From Nocardia higoensis (GTDB lineage Bacteria > Actinomycetota > Actinomycetes > Mycobacteriales > Mycobacteriaceae), in NCBI RefSeq assembly GCF_015477835.1, contig NZ_JADLQN010000003.1, positions 124,001 through 188,000 of the forward strand: a DNA stretch of 64,000 nucleotides, in the 5' to 3' direction. The first letter of the stretch is position 1, and the number at the start of each line of letters is the position of its first letter. The translations under genes and the position numbers were made by a program. Positions 1 through 9,003 of the stretch are shown here, piece by piece. Under the pieces are notes generated by a model, which had not been told where the DNA came from, did no database searches, and saw nothing but the letters and a program-made list of their open reading frames with translations.

Positions 1-492
1 CTGCTGCTCGGCCCCGACAATGTCCCCGTCATCACCGACACCGCCGAAGCGATCACCGATGTCCCGCTCGCCGCCCTGTCGGCAATCACCCACGCCCACC
101 ACCCCAGCATCGGTGCGATACTGAAATCGCTGGCCGCCGCCCTGCGGGGCATCGACGACGAAGACGCCGCCATCGTCGCCGAACTCACCGAACTCGGCCT
201 CGGCACCAGCCCGGCCGCCGACACCTGGAGGCAGATGATGTCCGTGGATCTCTCCTTCTTCCGCTCGCAGACCTCGCAGCGCATCCGCGACGAAGGGCGC
301 GAACAGGGACGTCAAGAGGGACGTCAAGAAGGACGCGCAGAAGACATCCTGCGCATCCTCCAACACCGCCGCGTCCCCCTCACCGACAGCGACCGCCACC
401 GCATCCGTGACTGCGCCGACGCCGACACCCTCACCCGCTGGTTCGACCGCGCACTGTCCGCCGAAACCGCCGCGGAGCTCTTCACCGACTGA
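1..492 (+). CDS. C-terminal part of a hypothetical protein (Rpn/PD-(D/E)XK-like family?), start outside window
   Basis: The frame is open from base 1 to the TGA at 490-492, so the 163 visible residues are the end of a longer gene. The segment is helical and acidic, then has a short repeat of E/G/R residues (GREQGRQEGRQEGRAE, about residues 99-114 of the visible part), and ends in a helical Asp/Arg-rich domain. A charged EGREEGR-type repeat before a short C-terminal helical domain is typical of actinobacterial proteins related to the Rpn/transposase_31-like PD-(D/E)XK nucleases, but the nuclease core would lie upstream and cannot be seen. The assignment to that family is inference. A strong hairpin follows the stop codon. 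Confidence 0.6.
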   Translation: MLLGPDNVPVITDTAEAITDVPLAALSAITHAHHPSIGAILKSLAAALRGIDDEDAAIVAELTELGLGTSPAADTWRQMMSVDLSFFRSQTSQRIRDEGREQGRQEGRQEGRAEDILRILQHRRVPLTDSDRHRIRDCADADTLTRWFDRALSAETAAELFTD

Positions 493-499
493 CCGCAAG

Positions 500-532
500 C
501 TGTCGGCCCCGCCGTAGTGGCGGGGCCGACAG
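500..532 (+). terminator. Rho-independent-type hairpin after the first gene
   Basis: A perfect 14-bp inverted repeat (CTGTCGGCCCCGCC / GGCGGGGCCGACAG) with a 5-nt loop starts 8 nt after the stop codon at 492. There is no long T tract, which is usual for actinobacterial terminators. Confidence 0.75.
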
Positions 533-711
533 TTCGAGCCGCGGTCGGTACCGGTTGCACATGGGGGCCAAGCGAAGCAGCGCGGTCCCTGCCGGACCGC
601 TCGGTCTCAAGACAGACTGCGGACAACCGCCCGGCGGTTACCCCCTATCCGGTCCCGATGCGGGCACAATGACACCCGCAGACCGCGCGCTACCAGAAGG
701 GACTCCGCCGG

Positions 712-1797
712 ATGAAACGATCGCTGTCCGCACTCGCCAGGATCGGCGTGCTCACCGCCGCCTGCTGTGTCGCGCTGGGTGCGCCCGCGACAGCCGACCC
801 CAACAACATCAACCCGATCCCGGTACTCAACGGATGGCAGGGCCTGCCGAAACTCCCCGGCCCCACCGAGGCCGTGTTCCAGATGACCGGAATGGACAGC
901 CCCAACAAAACCCACACCGTCAACGTCCTCGGCACCGACCTCGGCATCATGTGGGACGACGGCCGCGGCGGAATGATCACCGCGTTCGGCGACACCGCCG
1001 GACTGGGCTTCCCGAACCTGCTCGCGGGCAGCATGTGGGCGTGGACATCCAACATGTTGTTCCACAGCACCACCACCGACCCGTCGGAAGGCATCTACTT
1101 CGACAGCATCACCCCCAACCCGCTGCCGAGCCCGAAGATCCCCGGCATCGAAATCAGCTTCATCCCCACCGCCGGAATCTCGGTCGGTGGCGTGCAGTAC
1201 ATGAGCATGATGTCGGTGCGCCACTGGGGCGATCACGGCAAGTGGGAGACCAATTTCTCCACCCTGGCCTCCTCCGGTGACGGCGGCCGGACCTGGGTGC
1301 AACTGCCCACCACCCGCCGCGCCAATGTCGACGGGCACGAGCGCTTCCAGCAGAACGCGTTTTTGAAGAACGACGGGTTCGTCTACCGCTACGGCACCCC
1401 CGCCGGCCGCGACAACCCCGGCTTCCTCTCCCGCGTCCGCGAAGCCGACATCGCCAACATCGATGCCTACGAATACTGGGACGGCGGCGCGTGGAAACCC
1501 AACGACCCCAAAGCGTCCGCGCCGATCGTCGGCAATGTCGGTGAGCTGTCGGTGCAGTGGAACGACCACCTCGGCCAATACGTCATGCTGACCACCGACC
1601 CAGCGAATTCGGTTGTGCTGCGGACAGCTCCGGCCCCTGAGGGGCCGTGGAGCGCGCCTCGCGTGCTGGTGGATGCCCGTGACCTGCCCACCGCGTACGC
1701 GCCGATGATCTTCCCGTATCAGACCGGAGACGACCTGTACTTCCTGCTCACCGTGCACAGCCAGTACAACGTGGTACTCATGCGAACACCGTTGTGA
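712..1797 (+). CDS. Secreted DUF4185 domain-containing protein
   Basis: This encodes 361 residues with a classical Sec signal peptide: MKR, a hydrophobic core, and a likely cleavage after ATA at about residue 28. The mature protein has the features of the DUF4185 family, which is a beta-propeller-like fold related to glycosidase and sialidase-type propellers. Visible motifs include GDTAG near residue 100, SSGDGGRTW near residue 186 (an Asp-box-like motif), and repeated W-G/D-x-G segments. It probably acts outside the cell on a wall or host glycan, but the substrate is unknown. The ATG at 712 has an AAGGGA Shine-Dalgarno-like element 9 nt upstream. The gene stands alone; an IS3 remnant begins within 10 nt of its stop. 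Confidence 0.88.
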   Translation: MKRSLSALARIGVLTAACCVALGAPATADPNNINPIPVLNGWQGLPKLPGPTEAVFQMTGMDSPNKTHTVNVLGTDLGIMWDDGRGGMITAFGDTAGLGFPNLLAGSMWAWTSNMLFHSTTTDPSEGIYFDSITPNPLPSPKIPGIEISFIPTAGISVGGVQYMSMMSVRHWGDHGKWETNFSTLASSGDGGRTWVQLPTTRRANVDGHERFQQNAFLKNDGFVYRYGTPAGRDNPGFLSRVREADIANIDAYEYWDGGAWKPNDPKASAPIVGNVGELSVQWNDHLGQYVMLTTDPANSVVLRTAPAPEGPWSAPRVLVDARDLPTAYAPMIFPYQTGDDLYFLLTVHSQYNVVLMRTPL

Positions 1798-1804
1798 CTG
1801 AACC

Positions 1805-2014
1805 CTTGAATCGATCATCGGCCTGTTCAAGACCGAGGTCGTGCGCCGCCATGGCCCGTTCAAGACCATCACCGATGTCGAGTACGCACTGATGGAATGG
1901 TGGCGACTGGTACAACAACGCGCGACTGCATTCCGGCTCGGCTACCTCACCCCGGCCGAGTACGAGGCCGACTACTACGCTCAACTATCGCCAGGCCGAC
2001 CGGCGCTGGCCTGA
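1805..2014 (+). pseudogene. IS3-family transposase (rve integrase) C-terminal remnant
   Basis: The reading frame ESIIGLFKTEVV...VEYALMEW, then LGYLTPAEYEADYYAQ, is the C-terminal end of an IS3-family OrfB transposase. Between the two conserved blocks the expected DWYNNxRLHS motif is present only in a shifted frame (bases gactggtacaacaac near 1909-1923). This means two compensating frameshifts separate the conserved blocks. No N-terminal part, OrfA or terminal repeat is visible. It abuts the stop of the DUF4185 gene and precedes the intact IS256-family element, so this edge has been hit by mobile DNA more than once. Confidence 0.8.
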
Positions 2015-2054
2015 AACCTGAAGCCGGTCCCTTACCCGTGACGGTTCAGTCATC

Positions 2055-3365
2055 GCGTGATCCTTCAAGAGACCGACCAAAGTCACGAGAAGGAAGAAGA
2101 CCACGCGATGACCGATCTCCAGCCTATCGACCCGAGCGCGTTGTTGACCGAGCAATTGGCCACTGCCAGCCCTGACCTGTTGCGTGAGCTGCTCTCGACG
2201 TTCATCCACACCTTGATGAATGCCGAGGCCGACACGATCTGCGGTGCCGGCTACGGCCAACGATCCGAACAGCGGGTCAATTCCCGCAACGGCTACCGCC
2301 ACCGCGACTTCGATACCCGCGTCGGCACCATCGACGTCGCGGTCCCGAAGCTCCGCACGGGCAGCTACTTTCCCGACTGGCTGCTCGAACGGCGTAAACG
2401 CGCCGAACGAGCCCTCACCAGTGTGGTGGCGACCTGCTACCTGCTCGGTGTCTCCACGCGTCGGATGGAGAAACTCGTCGAGTCCCTCGGGGTGACAAGG
2501 CTGTCGAAGTCGCAGGTATCGATCATGGCCGCCGATCTCGACGCCCAGGTCGAGGCGTTCCGCACCCGACCGCTCGATCAAGGGCCTTACACGTTCGTCG
2601 CTGCGGACGCCCTGGTGCTGAAGGTGCGGGAGAACGGGCGCGTGGTCAATGTCCACGCCTTGATCGCGACCGGCGTCAATGCCGAGGGCTACCGAGAGAT
2701 CCTGGGCCTGCAGGTCACCTCCGGTGAGGACGGCGCCGGCTGGCTGGCGTTCTTCCGTGATCTGGTCGCCCGCGGTTCGAGTGGAGTCGAGCTGGTCACC
2801 TCCGATGCTCATGCCGGGCTGGTCGCCGCGATCGGCGCCACCCTGCCCGGCGCGTCCTGGCAGCGCTGTCGAACGCATTACACCGTCAACTTGATGTCAG
2901 CGTGTCCGAAGTCTTCGTGGCCTTGGGTTCGCACTCTTCTGCATTCGGTGTTCGATCAAGCCGACGCTGAATCTGTTGAAGCACAATATGATCGGATGCT
3001 TGACGCACTGACCGAGAAGCTGCCGAAAGTCGCTGCCCACCTCGACACCGCACGGGCGGACCTGCTGGCGTTCACCGCGTTCCCCAAGCAGATCTGGCGT
3101 CAGATCTGGTCGAACAACCCGCAGGAACGGTTGAACAAAGAGATCCGCCGCCGCACCGACGTCGTCGGCATCTTCCCGGACCGGACCGCGATCATCCGCC
3201 TCGTCGGCGCGGTCCTGGCCGAACAGCATGACGAGTGGATCGAGGGCCGCCGTTACCTCGGCCTGGATGTCCTGGCCCGCTCCCGCGCCCGCCTGACCAG
3301 CCCCAACAGCGAACAGGAGGACACCGACCCCGCAGCCCTGACCGCCTGACCACACAGGGTCACGC
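2055..3365 (+). mobile_element. IS256-family insertion sequence (approximate limits)
   Basis: An intact IS256-type transposase gene is flanked by a short imperfect inverted repeat: GCGTGATCCT at 2055-2064 and AGGGTCACGC at 3356-3365 match in 9 of 10 positions. Similarity may extend outward (cagtcatc on the left; ggcgatcaccctg on the right). No certain target-site duplication is seen, so the outer limits are provisional and could lie some 10-25 bp further out on each side. Confidence 0.6.
2108..3349 (+). CDS. IS256-family transposase
   Basis: This is a 413-residue DDE transposase of the Mutator/IS256 family, which excises and inserts the element through a double-stranded circular intermediate. 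The family's order of motifs is present: GxGYGQRSEQRVNSRNGYR near residue 39, the first catalytic Asp in AADAL (about 167), the second in TSDAHAG (about 233), the QRCRTHY block, and the terminal ERLNKEIRRR-VGIFP block with the catalytic Glu at about 340. I chose ATG 2108 because an AGGAAGAAG ribosome-binding site lies just upstream; an in-frame ATG at 2057 would add 17 unsupported residues. The frame is complete, so the element may be active. Confidence 0.93.
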   Translation: MTDLQPIDPSALLTEQLATASPDLLRELLSTFIHTLMNAEADTICGAGYGQRSEQRVNSRNGYRHRDFDTRVGTIDVAVPKLRTGSYFPDWLLERRKRAERALTSVVATCYLLGVSTRRMEKLVESLGVTRLSKSQVSIMAADLDAQVEAFRTRPLDQGPYTFVAADALVLKVRENGRVVNVHALIATGVNAEGYREILGLQVTSGEDGAGWLAFFRDLVARGSSGVELVTSDAHAGLVAAIGATLPGASWQRCRTHYTVNLMSACPKSSWPWVRTLLHSVFDQADAESVEAQYDRMLDALTEKLPKVAAHLDTARADLLAFTAFPKQIWRQIWSNNPQERLNKEIRRRTDVVGIFPDRTAIIRLVGAVLAEQHDEWIEGRRYLGLDVLARSRARLTSPNSEQEDTDPAALTA

Positions 3366-3790
3366 GGCGATCACCCTGTTACACCATCCAATTGGACTTG
3401 ACCACCACGCCCGCCGGGCCCACCTCCGGATATCCCGGCATCACCGCAGCACCAGCCTGCTACTGACCGCCCTGGACGCCTGTAACCAGGATGACCAGCG
3501 CAAACCATCCCTACAAGCATCGAAAGGACTTTCGTCCGGGCCCGTGGAACCCGGCAGAAACCCGCTGACCGGGCTACCCTGTGCTGCCCACCAGCCGCTG
3601 TTCAGCCACCAGAAACCAATCCGAAACCGATCACGCCGGACCGAAGGCCCGGCGAAAGATTGAGGTTAGACAACCACGATCATCACTTGCCAAAGCTGTG
3701 CCCGCCCCTGCGACACGCTGAAAACCCAAGGTCACACCGTCGCTTCGCGAGTTTAGCCCGGACCTACAGGCTCGCGATTTTTCCGGCTGA
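3366..3790. other. Non-coding interval between the insertion sequence and the toxin cassette
   Basis: About 425 bases hold no credible gene in either direction. The sequence is less GC-biased by codon position than its neighbours and contains no recognisable promoter or repeat beyond the right end of the insertion sequence. It may contain eroded mobile DNA. Confidence 0.5.
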
Positions 3791-4546
3791 TCACTCATGG
3801 CTTCGAACGTTTCGCCGTACAAAATCCGGAATCTCATTTGCCGGCCGGGCGTAGACTGCGAACTCCGCGTGCAGATCTTCCTCGGTCGGCGCGGGCTGCC
3901 AGTCGGGAATCTCCGTCTTCGAGAACTCCGAGCGATACCGGTCCGGGTCGGCGATCGAGATCTGCCCACTCAGCCAAGTTCCGGAAGCCGCGTCGTACGA
4001 CGCGCGCTTGTGCTCGGACAGCAATTCCAGCAGACCCGCGGAGGGCCGCAGGTTGTCCACCGTCCCGTCGAGACGACGCACCTGCACCCCCGCCGCACCG
4101 GCGCCACCGACCAGTGTCACCCACAACAGCGCGAAATTCCACGCACCATCGATACTTTCTACCACTTCGGTGACCAGAGCACACTCGATGACATCCACCC
4201 CGACCGCATCGCCCGCCCAGGACTCCCACCGCGCTGTGACCCCCTCGTCGGCCAGCTCCCGGTTCACCATGCCGATCATCTGCTCGACGACCTCCGGCGG
4301 CCGTGACTCGCAGAACAAGACGATATCCACCCCGACCGGGTCCGTCAGCCTGTGCTCCTGACCCAGCTGCGCCACGTTCCCCGACCGCACCGCATGAACG
4401 TAACTGTTCATCTTCCGCCGGAAGTCCTCGGCCAACGCCGCGACATCACCATCGCGATACGGCCGCTCCTCCACCATCACCAACACCAGCCGACCATCTG
4501 GCCCAACAGCGACCTGGTCGATGCGATCGTGCTCGTTCACCGTCAT
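3791..4546 (-). CDS. DUF6572 domain-containing protein, toxin-linked copy
   Basis: This 251-residue soluble protein begins MTVNEHDRIDQVAVGPDGRL, which is the signature start of DUF6572 proteins (an N-terminal beta-strand-rich domain of about 110 residues), and has a second alpha/beta half ending EIPDFVRRN. It has a strong ribosome-binding site (GGAGGTGAACCG-ATG). A clear paralogue lies at 26394-27140, with the same length and the same motifs throughout (DGRL, LAEDFR, WLSGxIxIA, EIPxxxR). Position downstream of the toxin and the putative immunity gene, on the same strand, suggests a protective or accessory role in the cassette. That is inference; the biochemical function is unknown. Confidence 0.78.
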   Translation of the reverse strand: MTVNEHDRIDQVAVGPDGRLVLVMVEERPYRDGDVAALAEDFRRKMNSYVHAVRSGNVAQLGQEHRLTDPVGVDIVLFCESRPPEVVEQMIGMVNRELADEGVTARWESWAGDAVGVDVIECALVTEVVESIDGAWNFALLWVTLVGGAGAAGVQVRRLDGTVDNLRPSAGLLELLSEHKRASYDAASGTWLSGQISIADPDRYRSEFSKTEIPDWQPAPTEEDLHAEFAVYARPANEIPDFVRRNVRSHE

Positions 4547-4697
4547 CGGTTCACCTCCACATCCTGCCTATCCGAGCAGGACGTCTTACTTCCATCCGCG
4601 CGATCACGACCACGCAGAAGCTGGTTGGGTCGGGGCCAGTCGGCTCTCACCCGCAATTCGCTCGATAAACCCCGCGAACCGGCGCAGTCTCGGTCCG

Positions 4698-5438
4698 TCA
4701 GCGTTCCCGCGCGTCAGCGTATACGGGAAAGCGTTCGATCATCGCTGCGTCGAATGCCTGCGCACGGTCGGCGGAATCCCATTTATGGAACGCATTTCGG
4801 CGCAGGTACCAATCCATCAGCGCCGCCGCGTCCTCGACCTGATCGTTGACCACGGACAATGCGACGGTGGCCCGCAGGAGCACCGGGTCCGGATTCTCCC
4901 TATCCAAGCGAGCCTGCGTGGACGATGTCCGCGCAGCCGCCAAAAGATTTCCAGGACTGTTGAATTGCGAGAACCATTCAGCCACCGGACCTCGCAGAAG
5001 CCGTATGAACTCGCGCACGGCACCCTCGATGCCGACTTCACCTCCCACGTCGATCACGCCGGGATCGAGAGGATTCTCGAAGTACCCGAAATCCACTGAC
5101 TCCAAGTAGTTCCGCCCCCAGCCACCCTTGGCCAAAGCTTCCGCAGGCATATCTCGCAGTACGTCTTCGACAGCAGCCGACACGAGCCATGCGCTCGCCG
5201 CGATGCCAACACCCCCATGGCCGTTGCCCTGGACGGTGGCTTTGACCGCCGACGTCATCCGAGGCACCCCACTATCGGGTCCGACGAACCACGCTCTGAT
5301 CCATGATGGCTTCTTATCGTCGGGCCCGGCGGTACCCAGGTCGTCCAGCGGTTCGGAGGGAGTGAAGCCCTCCGCCGCCAACGCCTCGGTCAGTTGATCG
5401 ACGACCTTCCCCATCAGTCGGGCTTTCCTGGTGACCAC
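4698..5438 (-). CDS. Candidate immunity protein for the adjacent toxin
   Basis: This encodes 246 residues of unknown family: soluble, acidic and mixed alpha/beta, with no signal peptide or membrane segment. Start choice: the GTG at 5438 is preceded at good spacing by AGAGGAGA, whereas the in-frame start at 5468 lacks any ribosome-binding site. The gene begins 65 bp after the stop of the 983-residue toxin-like gene on the same strand. An acidic soluble protein directly after a polymorphic toxin is the standard position of an immunity gene. The immunity role is inferred from position alone. Confidence 0.65.
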   Translation of the reverse strand: MVTRKARLMGKVVDQLTEALAAEGFTPSEPLDDLGTAGPDDKKPSWIRAWFVGPDSGVPRMTSAVKATVQGNGHGGVGIAASAWLVSAAVEDVLRDMPAEALAKGGWGRNYLESVDFGYFENPLDPGVIDVGGEVGIEGAVREFIRLLRGPVAEWFSQFNSPGNLLAAARTSSTQARLDRENPDPVLLRATVALSVVNDQVEDAAALMDWYLRRNAFHKWDSADRAQAFDAAMIERFPVYADARER

Positions 5439-5503
5439 GACTGTCTCCTCTCGAAGTAAGCCCACCACACTAAACTAACCCCGCCATCACGGCCCGATGA
5501 GCC

Positions 5504-8455
5504 TCATAGATGGGCCGCGTGAGTCATGGACTGCAATTCCTCAGCTCGTGTGATCTGCCGGATCCCACCGGCTGGAGTCACGATATTCATTGTCATCGAC
5601 TGATCCGCCGGCCGCTTTGATCGAGCGGAGACAGGACGTAGGGCGGCGATGGGAAGCGCAGGCGGCGCGCCCGCGCCCATAAGGCTCTCGTTCAGCGCTT
5701 GCAGACTCGGCTCGATGTGGCGAAGCAGCTCCAACGCCTGATGGCGAGACTGATAGTGAACCGCAGCCAGATAGTCACGTGAATTGAAGGACCGTCTCGC
5801 CGCCTCGGCATTCAGCTCGGAAAGCGCGGTGAGAGCCGAATCCCGCCACTCCGGATTCTTGGTCGTCCCATCGACCAGGCTGCCTAAGATCTTGGGGTCG
5901 TCGGCCGCTCGTCTGAGCACCTCATCTGTCGGCGCCCACTCGTTGTCCCAACGGACGGTCTCCACGCGATCGATGACCATATCGCTGGTATCGACCTGGT
6001 TGCGCCGCAGAGCGTCCAGCAGATCCGGATTCGCGGCGAGATCAATCTCGAGTTGTTTACCGTTCTCCGCATAGTAGCTGTATCCGTTGAACTGGTCAGG
6101 CTGATACTTCGACTTATTGAATTTGGATTCAACGAGTACAAGGTTGCCGTTCCGATCCACAGCGATGAAATCCGGCTTGAAGAATTCACCCGGCTTACCC
6201 GGAACAGGAATTTTGGCATTTTCCCCAGCAGCGATGATCTGGTAACCCAGCAACCGTAGTTTGGCACGGGTGAGTGCGTCACCCACAAATCCGCGAACAT
6301 TGGAATCCGTGTCGATGTTCTCAATGTTCCAGTCCGGATGATTCTGATACATGCCGTCTCGGGTAGGAGGCGTAGCACTTTCCAGTATGCGCTGCTCGGA
6401 AAGCGGCGGACTCGGTTTACCACTGCCTCGACCACCATTGGTCGCCCACTCGGGCATCGGCACCTTTTCCGGAAGTCCGCCGCCCGGACGCGCGCGGTAC
6501 CACTGGCTGTTGTTCTTTCCGGCGTAAACACCTACCGGCCAGTGGCCCGGAGGCGTCTCCTCCGGACGGCCGTACCAAGGAATGCCTGGGCCGACCGCGT
6601 CGGGATCGATGAAGGTGGGGGTGTCGAGCGCCCCACCCGACTCGGGTGTCGCGTTCCGTTCCGGATTCCGCGGGTCGCCGTGGGCGCCAGGTGCATCGCT
6701 ACGTCGTGGGATCTGTTGTCCTGGGGGCGGCTTCGGGCCGAAAGGGTTCCACATCGGGTCGTGGTGAAAAGGGGCACCGGGATGATCCCAAGGATCGGAG
6801 TTGGGCCCCACGGGCGCCCGCTCCCCTTCCGGACTCCTCCTGCCAAGGGTACTGGGCTCAGTTCTGTCGCCGTGGGGACGCGGAGCGACTCCGAGATCCG
6901 GCAGGCTGCCGCCCTGGTGGGGGCCCGCGCCGACATCCGGCATATCCATCATGTGTGGAGCCAGCGAGGGGGCATCGAGATCGGGAAGCGGGGGACCGCC
7001 GACATTCGGCAGGTCGATGTCGGGATAGTGCGGGGTGACGCCGAAGCGCCCCAGGTCGTCCACTATTCCGCCGAAGCGGGCACCTTGCCCGAGAGCCGAA
7101 AGTCCCTTGGGGCCGGGGACGAAGAAGGTACCGATGCCGAAGAGAGCCGTGCCGATGGTTTCGCCCGGCTTCTCTTCGAATTCGCGCCAGTCCGCTCCGA
7201 TAGTTAGAATCGAGAGGTTGTTGTAGGCGTTGAGCGCCGCGTGGGTCTGGTCTAGCTTCCCATCAGGGCTCCAGATCGTATTTCCCTGCGCATCTTTGAA
7301 AGTGCCACCGAGATAGAGAAACTCGGTGCCCATCTGCCGAGCCATATCGCCGTAGCCGCTCAAAGTTTCCTGCTGCGTCGGCAGGTTGAGGACGTGGCCG
7401 TAATCGTCGTACCAGCCGAGCAAGCCGCCGACGCCGATCAAAGCGTGTGCCCCGGCCTTGCTGGCGCCGCGCCCAATGGGATCCCAGAAGCCGACCGTGT
7501 CGATTGCCTTGTCGATGAAACCGGGTAGGTCGATGGTGCCCGGGGCCAGCTTGTGGTCCTTGACCTCGCCGTCGTCTCCGAAAACAGTGATCTCCCCGTT
7601 GTGTTCGACCACTGTTAGGGTCCGGTCGTGCGGGTTGAACGTCGTCTTCGTGTCCTTCTCGACATCGAAGTATGTGCGTGTGCCGTCGAGGTCGAAGAAC
7701 TCGACCGCGCGCACCTCATTCGAGTCCTTGTCGCGAAGCTCGTGTTTCTCTACTCCGTGGCTGTCGACCGTGATCCCGAGAGTGTCGCCATCCTCGGTGG
7801 ATTCAGTGCGCCAGCGCAGCAATGCACCCGGGTCCCCGCTCGGATCGGGCGCTACGTTCCAACGGGTTCCAGTCGTGTCGGTCGACCAGCCGTACCCTTC
7901 CGGGCTGATCTGACCGACCAGTGACCCAGGGATGAAACCACCCCGGCCGTCGGGTAGATCACCGAACAACGTTTTGTTGCCCTGGCTGTCGACCCCCATG
8001 CTGTCCCAATTGCCACGAGAGTTACGGCTGCTGTCGAGCAGTGCGACAGGGTTCCCGCTCTCGTCGTAGCGCACTGCCTCGACCTGGGTGAGATTCGGGT
8101 TGCCGCCGAAACCCACATCGGGGGCTCCGGAGGTCGAAGATCCGGGATCGTAGACATAACCGTAGATTCCGTCTGTCCCAGCCCCCTCCCCCTTATTCAT
8201 GTAGGTGGAGGGGCCATTAGAACTGTCGGTCCACGACTGGAGCCCGCCCGCACCGTCGTCGACCATGCGGTTGGTGCTGGTGCCACCTTCACTGTTCGTC
8301 CAGGTACGGTCGACCGACTTGTTGCCGTTACCGACTGGAATGCTGTAGGTGACCTCGACGCCGTTCTCCAGCGCGGTCCAGGTGTCACCCTCTTTCTTGC
8401 CCGTCAGATCGGGCATTGCCAGGTCTGGGGTCTTGCTCGGATCGGTGGGAGCCAT
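5504..8455 (-). CDS. Polymorphic-toxin-like protein with PD-(D/E)XK nuclease domain
   Basis: This 983-residue protein has an N-terminal half of short beta-rich, YD/RHS-like repeats (for example VRYDESGNPVALLDSSRN, about 128-145). A hydrophobic central region follows (about 310-470, including ETIGTALFGIGTFFVPGPKGL), as in many actinobacterial secreted toxins, then a long Pro/Gly-rich linker (about 480-690). A nuclease core follows with Asp762 in KPDFIAVD and Glu776-x-Lys778 in LVESKF, then a Gln-containing helix. This is the D...ExK pattern of restriction-endonuclease-fold toxins. About 200 further residues follow the core. The start has a GAGGTGAT ribosome-binding site. There is no WXG or LXG N-terminus and no signal peptide, so the export route is unclear. 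It lies directly downstream of the tail lysis genes, which could make it tail cargo. Confidence 0.75.
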   Translation of the reverse strand: MAPTDPSKTPDLAMPDLTGKKEGDTWTALENGVEVTYSIPVGNGNKSVDRTWTNSEGGTSTNRMVDDGAGGLQSWTDSSNGPSTYMNKGEGAGTDGIYGYVYDPGSSTSGAPDVGFGGNPNLTQVEAVRYDESGNPVALLDSSRNSRGNWDSMGVDSQGNKTLFGDLPDGRGGFIPGSLVGQISPEGYGWSTDTTGTRWNVAPDPSGDPGALLRWRTESTEDGDTLGITVDSHGVEKHELRDKDSNEVRAVEFFDLDGTRTYFDVEKDTKTTFNPHDRTLTVVEHNGEITVFGDDGEVKDHKLAPGTIDLPGFIDKAIDTVGFWDPIGRGASKAGAHALIGVGGLLGWYDDYGHVLNLPTQQETLSGYGDMARQMGTEFLYLGGTFKDAQGNTIWSPDGKLDQTHAALNAYNNLSILTIGADWREFEEKPGETIGTALFGIGTFFVPGPKGLSALGQGARFGGIVDDLGRFGVTPHYPDIDLPNVGGPPLPDLDAPSLAPHMMDMPDVGAGPHQGGSLPDLGVAPRPHGDRTEPSTLGRRSPEGERAPVGPNSDPWDHPGAPFHHDPMWNPFGPKPPPGQQIPRRSDAPGAHGDPRNPERNATPESGGALDTPTFIDPDAVGPGIPWYGRPEETPPGHWPVGVYAGKNNSQWYRARPGGGLPEKVPMPEWATNGGRGSGKPSPPLSEQRILESATPPTRDGMYQNHPDWNIENIDTDSNVRGFVGDALTRAKLRLLGYQIIAAGENAKIPVPGKPGEFFKPDFIAVDRNGNLVLVESKFNKSKYQPDQFNGYSYYAENGKQLEIDLAANPDLLDALRRNQVDTSDMVIDRVETVRWDNEWAPTDEVLRRAADDPKILGSLVDGTTKNPEWRDSALTALSELNAEAARRSFNSRDYLAAVHYQSRHQALELLRHIEPSLQALNESLMGAGAPPALPIAALRPVSARSKRPADQSMTMNIVTPAGGIRQITRAEELQSMTHAAHL

Positions 8456-8570
8456 TTCCCATCACCTCGATATCGGGAGTGCAGAGGTCTGCGGTGGGTG
8501 GGAGCCCTTGTGGGCGAACCAGTGCTGTGGCCGTCCGCGACGAGTAGCGGTTCGGAGGAAGAACAGAAAA

Positions 8571-8603
8571 TGCCGTGCTCGACCTTTGCGATCGAGCACG
8601 GCA
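8571..8603 (-). terminator. Hairpin between tail lysis module and toxin gene
   Basis: A 12-bp perfect inverted repeat (TGCCGTGCTCGA / TCGAGCACGGCA) has a 9-nt loop and, in the leftward transcript, follows the last tail-cluster gene. It separates the toxin gene from the tail operon. A very similar stem occurs at 11096-11128. The toxin then probably has its own promoter in 8456-8570. Confidence 0.7.
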
Positions 8604-8703
8604 CCAAAATGCGGCCGGTTGCCGGCCTGGCAAAACCACTGCAGCAGGCAGAAGCGTGCGATGGTGGCCGTCTCATATCGAGCGCGGCCGAATCACCGAA
8701 CGT

Positions 8704-9003
8704 CTAGAGTTCTTCCCTCAGTGAGGAGGGGATCTCGTAGCGGGCCGCGGGCGGCTCCTGGCCGGGCACGTGCAGGCGCAGAAACGCCCGCAGTTCGTCG
8801 ATGTGTTGTTGCAGGGCGCGGATCAGGCGCAGGGCGTCGCGGAAACGCAGCTTGTCGTCTGCCGCTTGCGCTTCGAGCGTTTCTACGCGGGCCCGGAGTT
8901 TGGCGACTTCACGCGCCTGCCAGGCGGTGACCGCGCCGATCACCGTGGCGACCGCGGCGCCGAATGCTTGCACCAGTTCGGGATTCATCCAGCTGTGCGA
9001 CAT
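8704..9003 (-). CDS. Phage-type membrane protein with coiled coil (DUF2746-like)
   Basis: This encodes 99 residues. One N-terminal membrane segment (about 9-28, LVQAFGAAVATVIGAVTAW) is followed by a long charged coiled coil (about 29-75) and a short tail. This architecture matches DUF2746-type membrane proteins found next to holins in actinobacteriophages, where they may act as a second holin or spanin-like lysis factor. The ATG directly abuts the upstream holin stop (TGA-ATG), so the two are translationally coupled. Confidence 0.7.
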   Translation of the reverse strand: MSHSWMNPELVQAFGAAVATVIGAVTAWQAREVAKLRARVETLEAQAADDKLRFRDALRLIRALQQHIDELRAFLRLHVPGQEPPAARYEIPSSLREEL

